A stretch of DNA of 64,000 nt, from positions 1-64,000 of the forward strand of contig CAKRPO010000005.1 of NCBI GenBank assembly GCA_934378195.1, given 5' to 3'. A program made the translations under genes and the position numbers. This document shows positions 16,181 to 24,769 of this stretch, one piece after another (the first letter of the stretch is position 1; every line of letters begins with the position of its first letter). This DNA comes from an uncultured Blautia sp. GTDB taxonomy: Bacteria > Bacillota > Clostridia > Lachnospirales > Lachnospiraceae. The notes under the pieces are model-generated. The model worked only from the letters and a program-made list of their open reading frames with translations, ran no database searches and had not been told where the DNA came from.

Positions 16181-17140
16181 TCAGTCTGGATAATATTCTT
16201 TAAGGAATGGAATAGAAAAAGTTTCCATTGCATCTTTAAGATCTTCAATGTTTCTTGGACCATAAAGTGGCAGGCAGGTGAAGTCACGACAGGTCAGATA
16301 ACCAAGGACTGCCTGTGTAAGTGAAATCTGATATTCGCCCATCAGTCCATGAAGTCCTTCGGCAATCTTGAGATTTTCTGGTGTGTAGTATTCGGAATTT
16401 TTCACAGCATCAGCTCCGCCAGCATATAATTTGTGGAAAAATCCACTGGCAACAGACATATAAGGCATAGCCAGATTCTGAGGATTTTCGATGTGATATT
16501 GTTGCATTTCCGAGTCCATGATCTTCAGGGTATCATCTTCAAGAGGTTTCATGGAAGCAGAAGCGATATTAAACAGAGCCTCATTTGCTACAAAACCGCG
16601 GTAACCTTTGGATGCTGCGTAAGCATCAGCCTCTCTCATGCGTGCAGTACTCCAGTTGGAGCAGGCATAGTAGCGGATCTTGCCTTCTTTTCGGAATTCT
16701 TCCATGATTTCAATCAGTTCTCCGGCAGAAATTGCTTCATTATCTCTGTGATAAAAATAAATATCAATATAATCAGTGCCAAGGGCACGAAGAGAAAGCT
16801 TCAGATCATGACGCATATTTTCTGCTGAAATTCGAGATGCATGCATGTCCGGAACAGCAGGAGTCATATCCGGGTGCCCGCCCTTGGAGACAAGGATGAT
16901 ATCATGACGTTTGTCACTTTTATGGAGCCACTGTCCAAGGACACGTTCGCTTCGACCAATTTCCGGAGGAATCCAGTCTGCATACACGCGGGCAGTGTCA
17001 TAAACGGTTCCGCCCATATCCAGAAAAGCATCAAAAATTCTGAAAGCATCTTTTCCCTCCCATTTGATACCGGCATTGACGCAGCCCATTCCCATTGGAG
17101 AAAGTTCAAGATCAGTGTTTGGAATTGTTATTTTCTTCAT
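16181..17140 (-). CDS. Aldo/keto reductase
   Basis: 319 residues from the ATG at 17140, preceded by AGGAAAGGG; an upstream in-frame ATG would add 21 poor residues. The TIM-barrel order is visible: MGMGCVNAG, GTVYDTARVYADW (catalytic Asp and Tyr), LVSKGGH (catalytic Lys), DYIDIYFYHRDN (His) and YYACSNWSTARM. The family reduces carbonyl compounds with NAD(P)H. The substrate is unknown. It is monocistronic. Confidence 0.9.
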   Translation of the reverse strand: MKKITIPNTDLELSPMGMGCVNAGIKWEGKDAFRIFDAFLDMGGTVYDTARVYADWIPPEIGRSERVLGQWLHKSDKRHDIILVSKGGHPDMTPAVPDMHASRISAENMRHDLKLSLRALGTDYIDIYFYHRDNEAISAGELIEIMEEFRKEGKIRYYACSNWSTARMREADAYAASKGYRGFVANEALFNIASASMKPLEDDTLKIMDSEMQQYHIENPQNLAMPYMSVASGFFHKLYAGGADAVKNSEYYTPENLKIAEGLHGLMGEYQISLTQAVLGYLTCRDFTCLPLYGPRNIEDLKDAMETFSIPFLKEYYPD

Positions 17141-17248
17141 AATATGTCCCTTTCCTGTTATGTGATTGAAAAAGAATCTGTTTTGTTGTGGTACGCATAG
17201 CACTTTATGAGTTTATTATAACTATCTTTGTAATGCAGGTCAAAGGGT

Positions 17249-17317
17249 TTTACCAGAACCTTTTTACAAAGATTTTACAGTGACATGATTATGTATTTTA
17301 CTTTTCTTCCATATAAT
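17249..17317 (+). promoter_or_regulatory. Pho-box-like promoter of the pst operon
   Basis: TTTACA at 17263-17268 and again at 17274-17279 are spaced 11 bases apart, the periodicity of PhoP boxes in Firmicutes. TTTACC (17249) and TTTTAC (17296) are flanking weaker copies. TATAAT lies at 17312-17317 with only a poor -35 (TTATGT), as expected for an activator-dependent promoter. The leader begins with a CTTGTCG / CGACAAG hairpin (17323-17345). Confidence 0.65.
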
Positions 17318-17391
17318 TGCACTTGTCGATGAGGAATACGACAAGCAAATAAAACAAAAATTAAATAAAGCAAATAAAGAGGAGATTTATC

Positions 17392-18255
17392 ATGAAGAAA
17401 AAAGTTTTAGCAATCGTTACAGCAGCACTGATCGGAACAACAGCATTCGCAGCAACTGCAAGCGCAGCAAGCGGAGCAATTGATGTTATTTCCCGTGAAG
17501 ATGGATCCGGTACAAGAGGAGCATTCATCGAACTGTTCGGAATTGAAGAGAAACAGGGTGATGAAAAAGTAGATATGACAACAGAAGATGCAAGCATCAC
17601 AAACAGCACATCCGTTATGATGACAACAGTAGCCGGTGATGAAAATGCAATCGGATATATTTCCCTTGGTTCCCTGAACGACACAGTAAAAGCAGTTAAG
17701 ATTGATGGTGCTGAGGCATCTGCAGAAAACGTAGCAAACGATACATACAAAGTATCTCGTCCATTCAACATCATCACAACTGACAAACTCAGCGATGCAG
17801 CACAGGATTTTGAGAACTACATCATGAGTGCAGATGGACAGCAGATTGTAGAAGACAACGGGTACATCAAAGTAGCAGATGATGCAAAAGCTTACGAACA
17901 GAGCGATGCAGAAGGCAAAGTTGTAGTAGCTGGTTCTTCTTCTGTAACACCGGTTATGGAAAAACTGAAAGAAGCATATGAAAAAGCAAACGGCGGTAAG
18001 ATCACTGTAGAAGTACAGCAGAGCGATTCCACAACAGGTATCACATCCGCAGCAGAAGGTATCTGTGATATCGGTATGGCATCCCGTGAACTGAAAGATG
18101 AAGAAACAAAAGAAAACCTTACAGCTACTGAAATTGCAAGAGATGGTATTGCAGTAGTAGTAAATAATGACAACGATGTTGATGAGCTGACCAGTGACCA
18201 GGTAAAATCTATCTTCACAGGTGAGACAACAGACTGGGAAGACCTGGCTAAATAA
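17392..18255 (+). CDS. pstS: Phosphate-binding protein PstS with circularly permuted lobes
   Basis: 287 residues. The signal peptide (1-26, ending ASA) has no cysteine, so it is not a lipoprotein. In ordinary PstS the GSSSV phosphate loop and DIG.ASR come first, and REDGSGTR and IGY come later. Here the order is reversed: SREDGSGTRGAF at 34-45, NAIGYISLGSL at 85-95, SRPFN at 122-126, then VAGSSSVTPVME at 179-190, GICDIGMASREL at 223-234, DGIAVVVN at 251-258, and it ends FTGETTDWEDLAK. The break falls at the normal hinge after the W of TTDW, so both lobes are complete but permuted. It heads pstSCAB-phoU-phoR. Confidence 0.9.
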   Translation: MKKKVLAIVTAALIGTTAFAATASAASGAIDVISREDGSGTRGAFIELFGIEEKQGDEKVDMTTEDASITNSTSVMMTTVAGDENAIGYISLGSLNDTVKAVKIDGAEASAENVANDTYKVSRPFNIITTDKLSDAAQDFENYIMSADGQQIVEDNGYIKVADDAKAYEQSDAEGKVVVAGSSSVTPVMEKLKEAYEKANGGKITVEVQQSDSTTGITSAAEGICDIGMASRELKDEETKENLTATEIARDGIAVVVNNDNDVDELTSDQVKSIFTGETTDWEDLAK

Positions 18256-18262
18256 GACAGAC

Positions 18263-18318
18263 AGACATAGACAAAAGCAGCGAGCCCGGAATTAGTATAC
18301 CGGGCTTCGCGTATGTCT
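18263..18318 (+). other. Intercistronic hairpin between pstS and pstC
   Basis: Outer arms AGACATA (18263) / TATGTCT (18312) and inner GCGAGCCCGG (18280-18289) / CCGGGCTTCGC (18300-18310) make a stable hairpin without a T run. Such hairpins after binding-protein genes commonly protect the upstream message, giving more PstS than permease. Confidence 0.6.
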
Positions 18319-18356
18319 GATAGAGTGAACTGATTAGGAGAGAGGAAGAGTCCTGT

Positions 18357-19214
18357 ATGAATAGATTTAAAGAACAGGCCATGAAAATTGTTTTTATGGT
18401 GGCTGCCTGTGCTTCAGTCCTGGCAGTATTTCTGATATGTTTGTTCCTGTTTGCCAATGGAATTCCGGCGATCGCCAAGATCGGGCCGCTGAAATTCCTC
18501 CTTGGAACGGTGTGGAAACCATCCAATGACAAATTTGGAATTTTCCCGATGATCATTGCCAGTATTTATGTGACAGGCGGAGCAATCCTGGTTGGAGTTC
18601 CGATCGCATTGTTAACTTCAGTATTTATGGCACGCTATTGCCCACAGAAAATTTACCGTCCACTGAAATCCGGAATTGAGCTGATGGCAGGTGTTCCTTC
18701 TATCGTATATGGCTTCTTCGGACTGGTGCTGATGGTACCGCTGATCAGAAGTACCTTTGGCGGAACCGGAACCAGCTGGCTGGCAGCATCCCTCCTTCTG
18801 GGGATCATGATCCTTCCGACAATCATTGGACCTACAGAATCTGCACTTCGCAGTGTACCGGAAAGCTATTATGAAGGCTCTCTTGCACTGGGTGCGACAA
18901 AAGAAAGAAGTATCTTTGTAGTTATGCTTCCGGCAGCAAAATCCGGTATTCTCGCAGCGGTTGTCCTTGGAATCGGACGTGCGATCGGGGAGACAATGGC
19001 AGTCATCATGGTAGCCGGAAACCAGGCAAGAATGCCAGCAGGACTGCTCAAAGGTCTTCGTACTATGACAGCAAATATCGTTACAGAAATGGGTTATGCG
19101 ACAGGTCTTCACAGAGAAGCACTGATCGCAACAGGAGTTGTACTTTTTGTATTTATCCTGATCATCAACCTCAGTCTTTCCTTACTGAACAGGAGGTCCG
19201 AGAATGCAAACTAA
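18357..19214 (+). CDS. pstC: Phosphate ABC transporter permease PstC
   Basis: 285 residues with about six helices. GIELMAGVPSIVYGFFGLVL and the EAA-loop SYYEGSLALGATKERSIFVVMLPAAKSGI are the PstC/BPD signature. It forms the membrane channel with PstA and passes phosphate delivered by PstS. GGAGAGAGGAAG precedes the ATG. It overlaps pstA by 11 bases. Confidence 0.95.
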   Translation: MNRFKEQAMKIVFMVAACASVLAVFLICLFLFANGIPAIAKIGPLKFLLGTVWKPSNDKFGIFPMIIASIYVTGGAILVGVPIALLTSVFMARYCPQKIYRPLKSGIELMAGVPSIVYGFFGLVLMVPLIRSTFGGTGTSWLAASLLLGIMILPTIIGPTESALRSVPESYYEGSLALGATKERSIFVVMLPAAKSGILAAVVLGIGRAIGETMAVIMVAGNQARMPAGLLKGLRTMTANIVTEMGYATGLHREALIATGVVLFVFILIINLSLSLLNRRSENAN

Positions 19215-20109
19215 CGCAGCAGTAGCAGAACCGATGGTGGAAAAAATGAAAAAAAGAAATGAAACAACAGCAGCAGATCGTATCCGTTCTTATCTGCGTC
19301 ATCCGGGTTCAGGAGTTCTTGCACTCCTTACAATTGGAGCAGCGATCGTTACTTTCGCAGTACTGATCTTCCTGGTAGCATATATCCTTGTAAAAGGTAT
19401 TCCATATCTGACACCAAGTCTGTTCAGTCTGGAATATACATCAGATAATGTATCTCTGATGCCGTCACTGATCAATACCTTTATTATGACAGCGTTGTCC
19501 CTGGTGATTGCAGCACCACTTGGAATCTTTGCAGCAATCTATCTTGTAGAATATGCAAAAAAAGGAAATAAACTGGTACAGGTCATCCGTATCACTGCGG
19601 AGACACTTTCCGGTATTCCTTCTATTGTATATGGCCTGTTTGGTATGCTGTTCTTTGTAACGGCACTCCACTGGGGAATGTCTCTTCTGGCAGGTGCATG
19701 TACCCTTGTGATCATGGTTCTTCCACTGATCATGAGAACTGCTGAAGAAGCATTAAAAGCAGTTCCGGATTCTTACCGGGAGGCAAGTTTTGGACTTGGA
19801 GCCGGTAAACTTCGTACCATTTTTACCATCGTACTTCCATCCGCAGTACCGGGGATTCTTGCAGGAATCATTCTTGCAATCGGTCGTATCATTGGTGAGA
19901 CAGCTGCTCTTCTGTACACATCAGGAACTGTTGCACAGGTCCCAAACCTGATGGGTTCCGGCCGTACACTGGCACTTCATATGTATGTACTTTCCAGTGA
20001 AGGACTTCATATGAACCAGGCATCTGCGACTGCAGTTGTGATTCTCTTATTTGTATTAATTATCAACGGTTTGTCCGGTATGGTGGCAAAACGTATCGCG
20101 AAAGGATAA
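19204..20109 (+). CDS. pstA: Phosphate ABC transporter permease PstA
   Basis: 301 residues. A 30-residue cytoplasmic N-terminal extension rich in Lys and Arg precedes the first helix. Diagnostic blocks are ETLSGIPSIVYGLFGMLF and SYREASFGLGAGKLRTIFTI followed by VLPSAVPGI. It partners PstC. The ATG lies inside the pstC end with AGGAGG just upstream, indicating coupled translation. Confidence 0.95.
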   Translation: MQTNAAVAEPMVEKMKKRNETTAADRIRSYLRHPGSGVLALLTIGAAIVTFAVLIFLVAYILVKGIPYLTPSLFSLEYTSDNVSLMPSLINTFIMTALSLVIAAPLGIFAAIYLVEYAKKGNKLVQVIRITAETLSGIPSIVYGLFGMLFFVTALHWGMSLLAGACTLVIMVLPLIMRTAEEALKAVPDSYREASFGLGAGKLRTIFTIVLPSAVPGILAGIILAIGRIIGETAALLYTSGTVAQVPNLMGSGRTLALHMYVLSSEGLHMNQASATAVVILLFVLIINGLSGMVAKRIAKG

Positions 20110-20115
20110 CAAAAC

Positions 20116-20874
20116 ATGAGTGATAATATTAAACTTTCAATCGAAGATATGAATCTTTATTACGGGAATTTTCATGCGTTACATGACATCAATATGCATA
20201 TCCCGGAGAAAGAAATTACTGCTTTTATCGGACCAAGTGGATGTGGTAAATCCACACTTCTGAAATCTCTGAATCGTATGAATGACCTGGTAGAAGGTTG
20301 TAAGATCACCGGTAAAGTTGAGCTTGACGGAGAAGATATTTATGGAGACATGGATGTAAATGTTCTTCGTAAAAGAGTTGGAATGGTATTCCAGAAGCCG
20401 AATCCATTCCCGATGAGTATCTATGATAATGTAGCTTACGGACCGAGAACGCACGGCATCCGTTCCAAGGCAAAACTTGATGAGATCGTAGAAAAATCTC
20501 TTCGTGACGCAGCTATCTGGGATGAAGTAAAAGACCGGTTAAAGAAAAGTGCACTTGGAATGTCTGGTGGACAGCAGCAGAGACTCTGCATTGCAAGAGC
20601 TCTGGCAGTACAGCCGGAAGTGCTTCTGATGGATGAACCTACATCCGCTCTTGACCCGATCTCCACATCCAAGATCGAGGAACTTGCGATGGAATTAAAG
20701 GGCAAATATACAATCGTGATCGTTACGCATAACATGCAGCAGGCGACCCGAATTTCTGATAAAACAGCATTCTTCCTTCTGGGTGAAGTTGTAGAATTCA
20801 GCGACACAGATACTCTGTTTTCCATGCCAAAAGACAAGAGAACAGAGGACTATATTACAGGGAGGTTTGGTTGA
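20116..20874 (+). CDS. pstB: Phosphate ABC transporter ATPase PstB
   Basis: 252 residues, full length. Walker A is GPSGCGKST (near 37-45), the Q loop is [20 protein letters not shown] (typical of PstB), the signature is [10 protein letters not shown] and Walker B is [13 protein letters not shown], with VTHNMQQA as the H loop. It powers PstCA. The start is 6 bases after pstA ends. Confidence 0.97.
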   Translation: MSDNIKLSIEDMNLYYGNFHALHDINMHIPEKEITAFIGPSGCGKSTLLKSLNRMNDLVEGCKITGKVELDGEDIYGDMDVNVLRKRVGMVFQKPNPFPMSIYDNVAYGPRTHGIRSKAKLDEIVEKSLRDAAIWDEVKDRLKKSALGMSGGQQQRLCIARALAVQPEVLLMDEPTSALDPISTSKIEELAMELKGKYTIVIVTHNMQQATRISDKTAFFLLGEVVEFSDTDTLFSMPKDKRTEDYITGRFG

Positions 20875-20876
20875 TT

Positions 20877-21533
20877 ATGGCAACGCATTTCGAACGGCAG
20901 CTTGAAGAACTTCATGTGCAGATCATCACCATGGGAAGTCTCTGTGAAAAGGCTATTTCCCTTTCAAACAGAGCGATTCGCGGAGAAAACTGTATCCAGG
21001 AAATCTTCGATACAGATAAAGAAATTGATACGAAAGAACGTGAGATCGAGAATCTCTGTATGCGTATCCTGCTTCATCAACAGCCGGTTGCAAGGGATCT
21101 GAGAGAGGTTTCAGCAGCACTGAAAATGATTTCAGATATGGAAAGAATCGGGGACCAGGCATCAGATATTGCAGATCTTTCCAAGTTTATTGAAGAAAAC
21201 CATGTAGAGATTCCGGAGCTGATCGGCAAGATGGCAGAAATGACAGTAGGAATGGTGACAGAAAGTGTAGATGCTTTTGTTAAGAGAGATCTGGATCTTT
21301 GTCGTAAAGTTATTGACGATGATGATCAGGTAGATGATGCATTTAATCAGATCAAAGAAGAGCTGGCAGAGCTTATGTATCAGAATCTGGATGCAAAAGC
21401 AGGTCTTGACCTTCTTATGACTGCAAAATATATGGAACGAATCGGAGATCACGCAGTGAATATTGCAGAATGGGTTGAGTATGCAATTACAGGTGTTCAC
21501 AGAAACAATGAACATCAATTAGGAGGCCATTGA
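20877..21533 (+). CDS. phoU: Phosphate signalling protein PhoU
   Basis: 218 residues using the ATG at 20877; a TTG six bases earlier is possible, as GGAGG (20861) fits either. It has two repeats of the PhoU three-helix bundle: RDLREVSAALKMISDMERIGDQASDIA in the first and DLLMTAKYMERIGDHAVNIAEWV in the second, each with the E/D-R-IGD metal cluster. It links Pst to PhoR and dampens the response when phosphate is sufficient. It overlaps the pstB stop region and sits one base before phoR. Confidence 0.95.
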   Translation: MATHFERQLEELHVQIITMGSLCEKAISLSNRAIRGENCIQEIFDTDKEIDTKEREIENLCMRILLHQQPVARDLREVSAALKMISDMERIGDQASDIADLSKFIEENHVEIPELIGKMAEMTVGMVTESVDAFVKRDLDLCRKVIDDDDQVDDAFNQIKEELAELMYQNLDAKAGLDLLMTAKYMERIGDHAVNIAEWVEYAITGVHRNNEHQLGGH

Positions 21534-21534
21534 C

Positions 21535-23205
21535 GTGACAAAAAAGATTTTTAAATCAAACATACTGGTAGCTGCGGCTGTACTGATTTTTGGGATTGCG
21601 TGTGTTATGGCAATCCTTTATCAGCATTTTGGTATACAGATCAATACAGAACTGGAAAAAGAGGCTTCTTATCTGGCATATGGCGTAGAACAAAATGGCG
21701 CTGATTATCTGAAGCTCATCAAAGAGAAGGACGACCGTATCACTTATATTGCAGAAAACGGAAAGGTTCTCTATGATAATCAGGCAGATGCAGATTCCAT
21801 GGAAAATCACAGTGACCGTAAAGAGATTCAGGAAGCATTGAAGACGGGAAGCGGACATGCGGAACGTACATCCAAAACGCTGTCACAGAAAACCATGTAT
21901 TATGCATTACGTCTGTCTGATAACAGTGTCCTCAGGGTATCCAGTACGCAGTATTCTGTCTGGGTGCTTCTTATGGAAATGGTACCACCACTTATCGGTA
22001 TTGTTGTTGTGATGCTCATTTTGGCAGCAGTTATGTCTGTTCATATGGCAAATAAAATTGTAGAACCGATCAATAATGTAGATCTGGAACATCCGGAAGA
22101 AAATCAGGTTTATGAAGAAGTTGGACCGCTTTTGAGTAAGATCTACAAGCAGAACCGGCAGATCAAGAGTCAGCTGGAGGCAGCCAGACGAAATCAGGAA
22201 GAGTTTGGAATTATTACAGAAAACATGCAGGAAGGTCTTCTTGTGATCGACAGTTATACGATGATTCTTTCAGGAAATTCCAGTGCATGGCGAATGTTTC
22301 AGCTGAAAGATCCGAAGATTGGAGACAGCATTTATTCTCTGAACAGAAATGAAGATTTTCGTTTACTGATCGAACAGGTACTGAAGGGACAGCATGGAAG
22401 TGTCCTCCTTCATATGGGAAGTGAAGCCATCCAGATGATCGCTAATCCTGTAAACAGAGAACACAAGGTTGTAGGTGCAGTCATTCTTCTGATGAATGAG
22501 ACGGAAAAAGTTGAGAGAGAACAACTTCGCAGAGAATTTTCAGCGAATGTATCACACGAACTGAAGACACCATTGACATCTATTTCCGGGTTTGCAGAAA
22601 TTATTCAGGATGGTTTTGTCAAAGAAGAAGATGTCAGGAAATTTGCCGGCAGGATTTACAATGAAGCACAGCGACTGATTACACTGGTAGAGGATACGAT
22701 TAAAGTTTCGCAGCTGGATGAGGGTGAAAATCCATATGAATGGGAGAAACTGGATGTCTATACGGTAGTAAAGGATGTCTGTGGCCGTTTGAAAGAAGTT
22801 GCAGAGAAAAAGAATGTACATCTTTATATTGACGGGGACAAGATGATGCTTACTACGGTACATCCAATTCTTGATGAAGTAATCTATAATCTCTGCGACA
22901 ATGGAATCAAGTACAACAGAGATGATGGAACGGTAAGTATCCATCTGCGTGATCTGGGCGATGATGTGGAGATTCGTGTGAAAGATAACGGAATCGGTAT
23001 CCCTGTCGAGGACCAGAATCGTGTCTTTGAAAGATTTTATCGTGTGGACAAGAGTCATTCCAAGGCGATTGGAGGAACTGGTCTGGGGTTGTCCATCGTC
23101 AAACACGGTGTGACCTTCCTTGGAGGTACGTTGAAAATGGTCAGTGAGGTTGGAAAAGGAACCGAGATTACGATGGCATTTCCGAAAGAACGGAAGGTTG
23201 TTTGA
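21535..23205 (+). CDS. phoR: PhoR-type sensor histidine kinase
   Basis: 556 residues with GTG start behind GGAGG. Transmembrane helices at about 9-31 and 145-168 flank an extracellular sensor region. A short juxtamembrane and PAS-like region follows (about 225-330). HisKA is ANVSHELKTPLTSISGFAEI with the phospho-His near 345; HATPase_c has the N box YNLCDNGIKYN, DNGIGIP and GTGLGLSIVKHG. It should autophosphorylate at low phosphate and pass the phosphate to PhoP. The partner regulator gene is not adjacent: downstream is a terminator, and upstream is phoU. It must be elsewhere or lost. Confidence 0.92.
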   Translation: MTKKIFKSNILVAAAVLIFGIACVMAILYQHFGIQINTELEKEASYLAYGVEQNGADYLKLIKEKDDRITYIAENGKVLYDNQADADSMENHSDRKEIQEALKTGSGHAERTSKTLSQKTMYYALRLSDNSVLRVSSTQYSVWVLLMEMVPPLIGIVVVMLILAAVMSVHMANKIVEPINNVDLEHPEENQVYEEVGPLLSKIYKQNRQIKSQLEAARRNQEEFGIITENMQEGLLVIDSYTMILSGNSSAWRMFQLKDPKIGDSIYSLNRNEDFRLLIEQVLKGQHGSVLLHMGSEAIQMIANPVNREHKVVGAVILLMNETEKVEREQLRREFSANVSHELKTPLTSISGFAEIIQDGFVKEEDVRKFAGRIYNEAQRLITLVEDTIKVSQLDEGENPYEWEKLDVYTVVKDVCGRLKEVAEKKNVHLYIDGDKMMLTTVHPILDEVIYNLCDNGIKYNRDDGTVSIHLRDLGDDVEIRVKDNGIGIPVEDQNRVFERFYRVDKSHSKAIGGTGLGLSIVKHGVTFLGGTLKMVSEVGKGTEITMAFPKERKVV

Positions 23206-23211
23206 GAATAA

Positions 23212-23270
23212 TATATCAGATGTGAGATGACGCGCATCTCGCAGCAGGAATGCCTCGGCATTCTTGAAAA
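23212..23270. repeat. Family A palindromic repeat, short form
   Basis: The sequence ATATATCAGATGTGAGATGA followed by CGCGCATCTCGCAGCAGGAATGC and GCATTCTT is, in reverse complement, the two ends of the longer repeat at 1013-1190 with its middle missing. It lies between phoR and its terminator. Confidence 0.65.
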
Positions 23271-23273
23271 AGT

Positions 23274-23314
23274 AAAAAAGATGTTGACACGTTTGATGTG
23301 CCAACATCTTTTTT
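23274..23314. terminator. Bidirectional terminator of the pst-pho operon
   Basis: AAAAAAGATGTTGACAC pairs with GTGCCAACATCTTTTTT around a seven-base loop; A run left, T run right. It also can end the Cys-rich gene coming from the other strand. Confidence 0.88.
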
Positions 23315-23319
23315 CAGTG

Positions 23320-23508
23320 TTAATAACAATATGCGCCTTCATAGCTGTTGCAGGATTCTTTCTTATGGGAAAGATTCTCGCAGGAACTGCAGTGGTCGCA
23401 GAATTCCTGTTCATAACAGGTGGCGCAGACACAATTCCCACAGTGGCTGCGGTCATAGGCCGGAGTACAGGTGTAGGGAAGAGTATCTTTTTTGGCTTTT
23501 TCTTCCAT
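23320..23508 (-). CDS. Cysteine-rich 62-residue protein
   Basis: ATG at 23508 is preceded by AGGAGAGGTG. The protein has ten cysteines in 62 residues, grouped as CGNCVCATC, CDHCSSC and single ones at the start and end (ending GAYCY). No signal peptide is present, so it is probably cytoplasmic and might bind zinc or an iron-sulfur cluster, or be a modified peptide precursor. No maturation enzyme is next to it. It is convergent with phoR and shares the terminator. Family not recognised. Confidence 0.65.
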   Translation of the reverse strand: MEEKAKKDTLPYTCTPAYDRSHCGNCVCATCYEQEFCDHCSSCENLSHKKESCNSYEGAYCY

Positions 23509-23677
23509 ATACGATTCACCTCTCCTGAAGTTACCGTTTGTTTCGCTCAAAGTAACTTACTGATACGTTTTTGATACTGATATTATATCGCTGTACATCA
23601 GGAGATTCAAGAAAATAATGATAAAAAGTATCAACTTTCAGAATATATTTCGAACCAAATATATCTCTCAATATGCT

Positions 23678-24538
23678 CTATTTCGCTTCCCAGCGGCCGG
23701 AGGCGCCACATGGAAGCACCAGTCCATTGGAAGTTACAGGGAGACCGATTTCCTGGGAATCGACATGTCCGTTAAAGTCTTTCAGTTCTGTAGCCAACAT
23801 GTAAGTCAGCACCGCCGGAGCAAGCCCGGTTGTATAAGAGTTGATCAGGAAAAACAACGGGTTCGGGCTTAAAAGCTTCACACACAGCTTGATGAGCGGA
23901 TGAATTGCTTCTTCAATTTTCCAAATCTCACCTTTGGGTCCACGGCCGTAAGATGGTGGATCCATGATGATCGCATCGTAGTGATTGCCACGGCGGATCT
24001 CGCGCTCTACAAATTTCACACAGTCATCGACCAGCCAGCGGATTGGGGCTTCGGAAAGACCGGATGCAGCTGCGTTTTCTTTTGCCCAGGTAACCATACC
24101 TTTGGAGGCGTCAACGTGTGTAACCTGTGCACCGGCAGCAGCGGCAGCCAGGGTTGCACCGCCTGTATAAGCAAAAAGATTCAGGACTTTGATCGGACGT
24201 CCTGCGTTACGGATCTTATCGCCAAACCAGTCCCAGTTGACTGCCTGTTCCGGGAAAAGTCCGGTATGTTTGAAACTGAATGGTTTCAGATGGAAAGTAA
24301 GATCTTTGTAATGAAGATCCCACTGCTGTGGGAGATCAAAGAATTCCCATTCACCGCCGCCCTTTTTGCTTCTGTGGTAGTGGGCGTTCATATTTTTCCA
24401 TCCACGGCTTATCTTTGGAGTATCCCATATTACCTGCGGGTCCGGGCGTACAAGCGTATATTTTCCCCAGCGCTCGAGTTTCTCACCACAGGAAGTGTCA
24501 ATTACTTCATATTCTTTCCAGTCATTTGCAATCCACAT
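23678..24538 (-). CDS. Class I SAM-dependent methyltransferase (RlmI/RlmK-like)
   Basis: 286 residues using ATG 24538, which has AAGAAAGG nine bases ahead; an in-frame ATG at 24559 would add seven residues. The SAM-binding motif I is VLNLFAYTGGATLAAAAAGA, the acidic motif II is VTHVDASKGMVTWAKEN, and the catalytic-type motif IV is IMDPPSYGRGPKGE, as in DPPSY-type rRNA cytosine-C5 or guanine-N2 methyltransferases. The N-terminal part lacks a clear PUA domain. The probable substrate is 23S rRNA; the position is unknown. Confidence 0.85.
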   Translation of the reverse strand: MWIANDWKEYEVIDTSCGEKLERWGKYTLVRPDPQVIWDTPKISRGWKNMNAHYHRSKKGGGEWEFFDLPQQWDLHYKDLTFHLKPFSFKHTGLFPEQAVNWDWFGDKIRNAGRPIKVLNLFAYTGGATLAAAAAGAQVTHVDASKGMVTWAKENAAASGLSEAPIRWLVDDCVKFVEREIRRGNHYDAIIMDPPSYGRGPKGEIWKIEEAIHPLIKLCVKLLSPNPLFFLINSYTTGLAPAVLTYMLATELKDFNGHVDSQEIGLPVTSNGLVLPCGASGRWEAK

Positions 24539-24636
24539 ATATGATAACCTTTCTTTCATAACCTGATTTGTATATTCTGCTTATTTAGTATAGGTGAAAG
24601 CTCGAGATTCTGCAAGTTTTTTTATACGACGGGGAC

Positions 24637-24666
24637 TTGACAATCAGTACTTTACCATACTAAAAT
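24637..24666 (+). promoter_or_regulatory. Promoter of the aminotransferase gene
   Basis: TTGACA at 24637-24642, 18 bases, then TAAAAT at 24661-24666. The gene starts about 100 bases downstream behind a GAGGAGG ribosome site. No terminator or riboswitch was recognised in the leader. Confidence 0.55.
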
Positions 24667-24769
24667 ATACGGGATAATAATTTAGCGTAAAAGCTATATC
24701 AGAAAAGCTATTTTAAAATGAAATTTTTGCCGGGACAGGATTCTGGAGGCGGCACGAGGAGGACGAACA

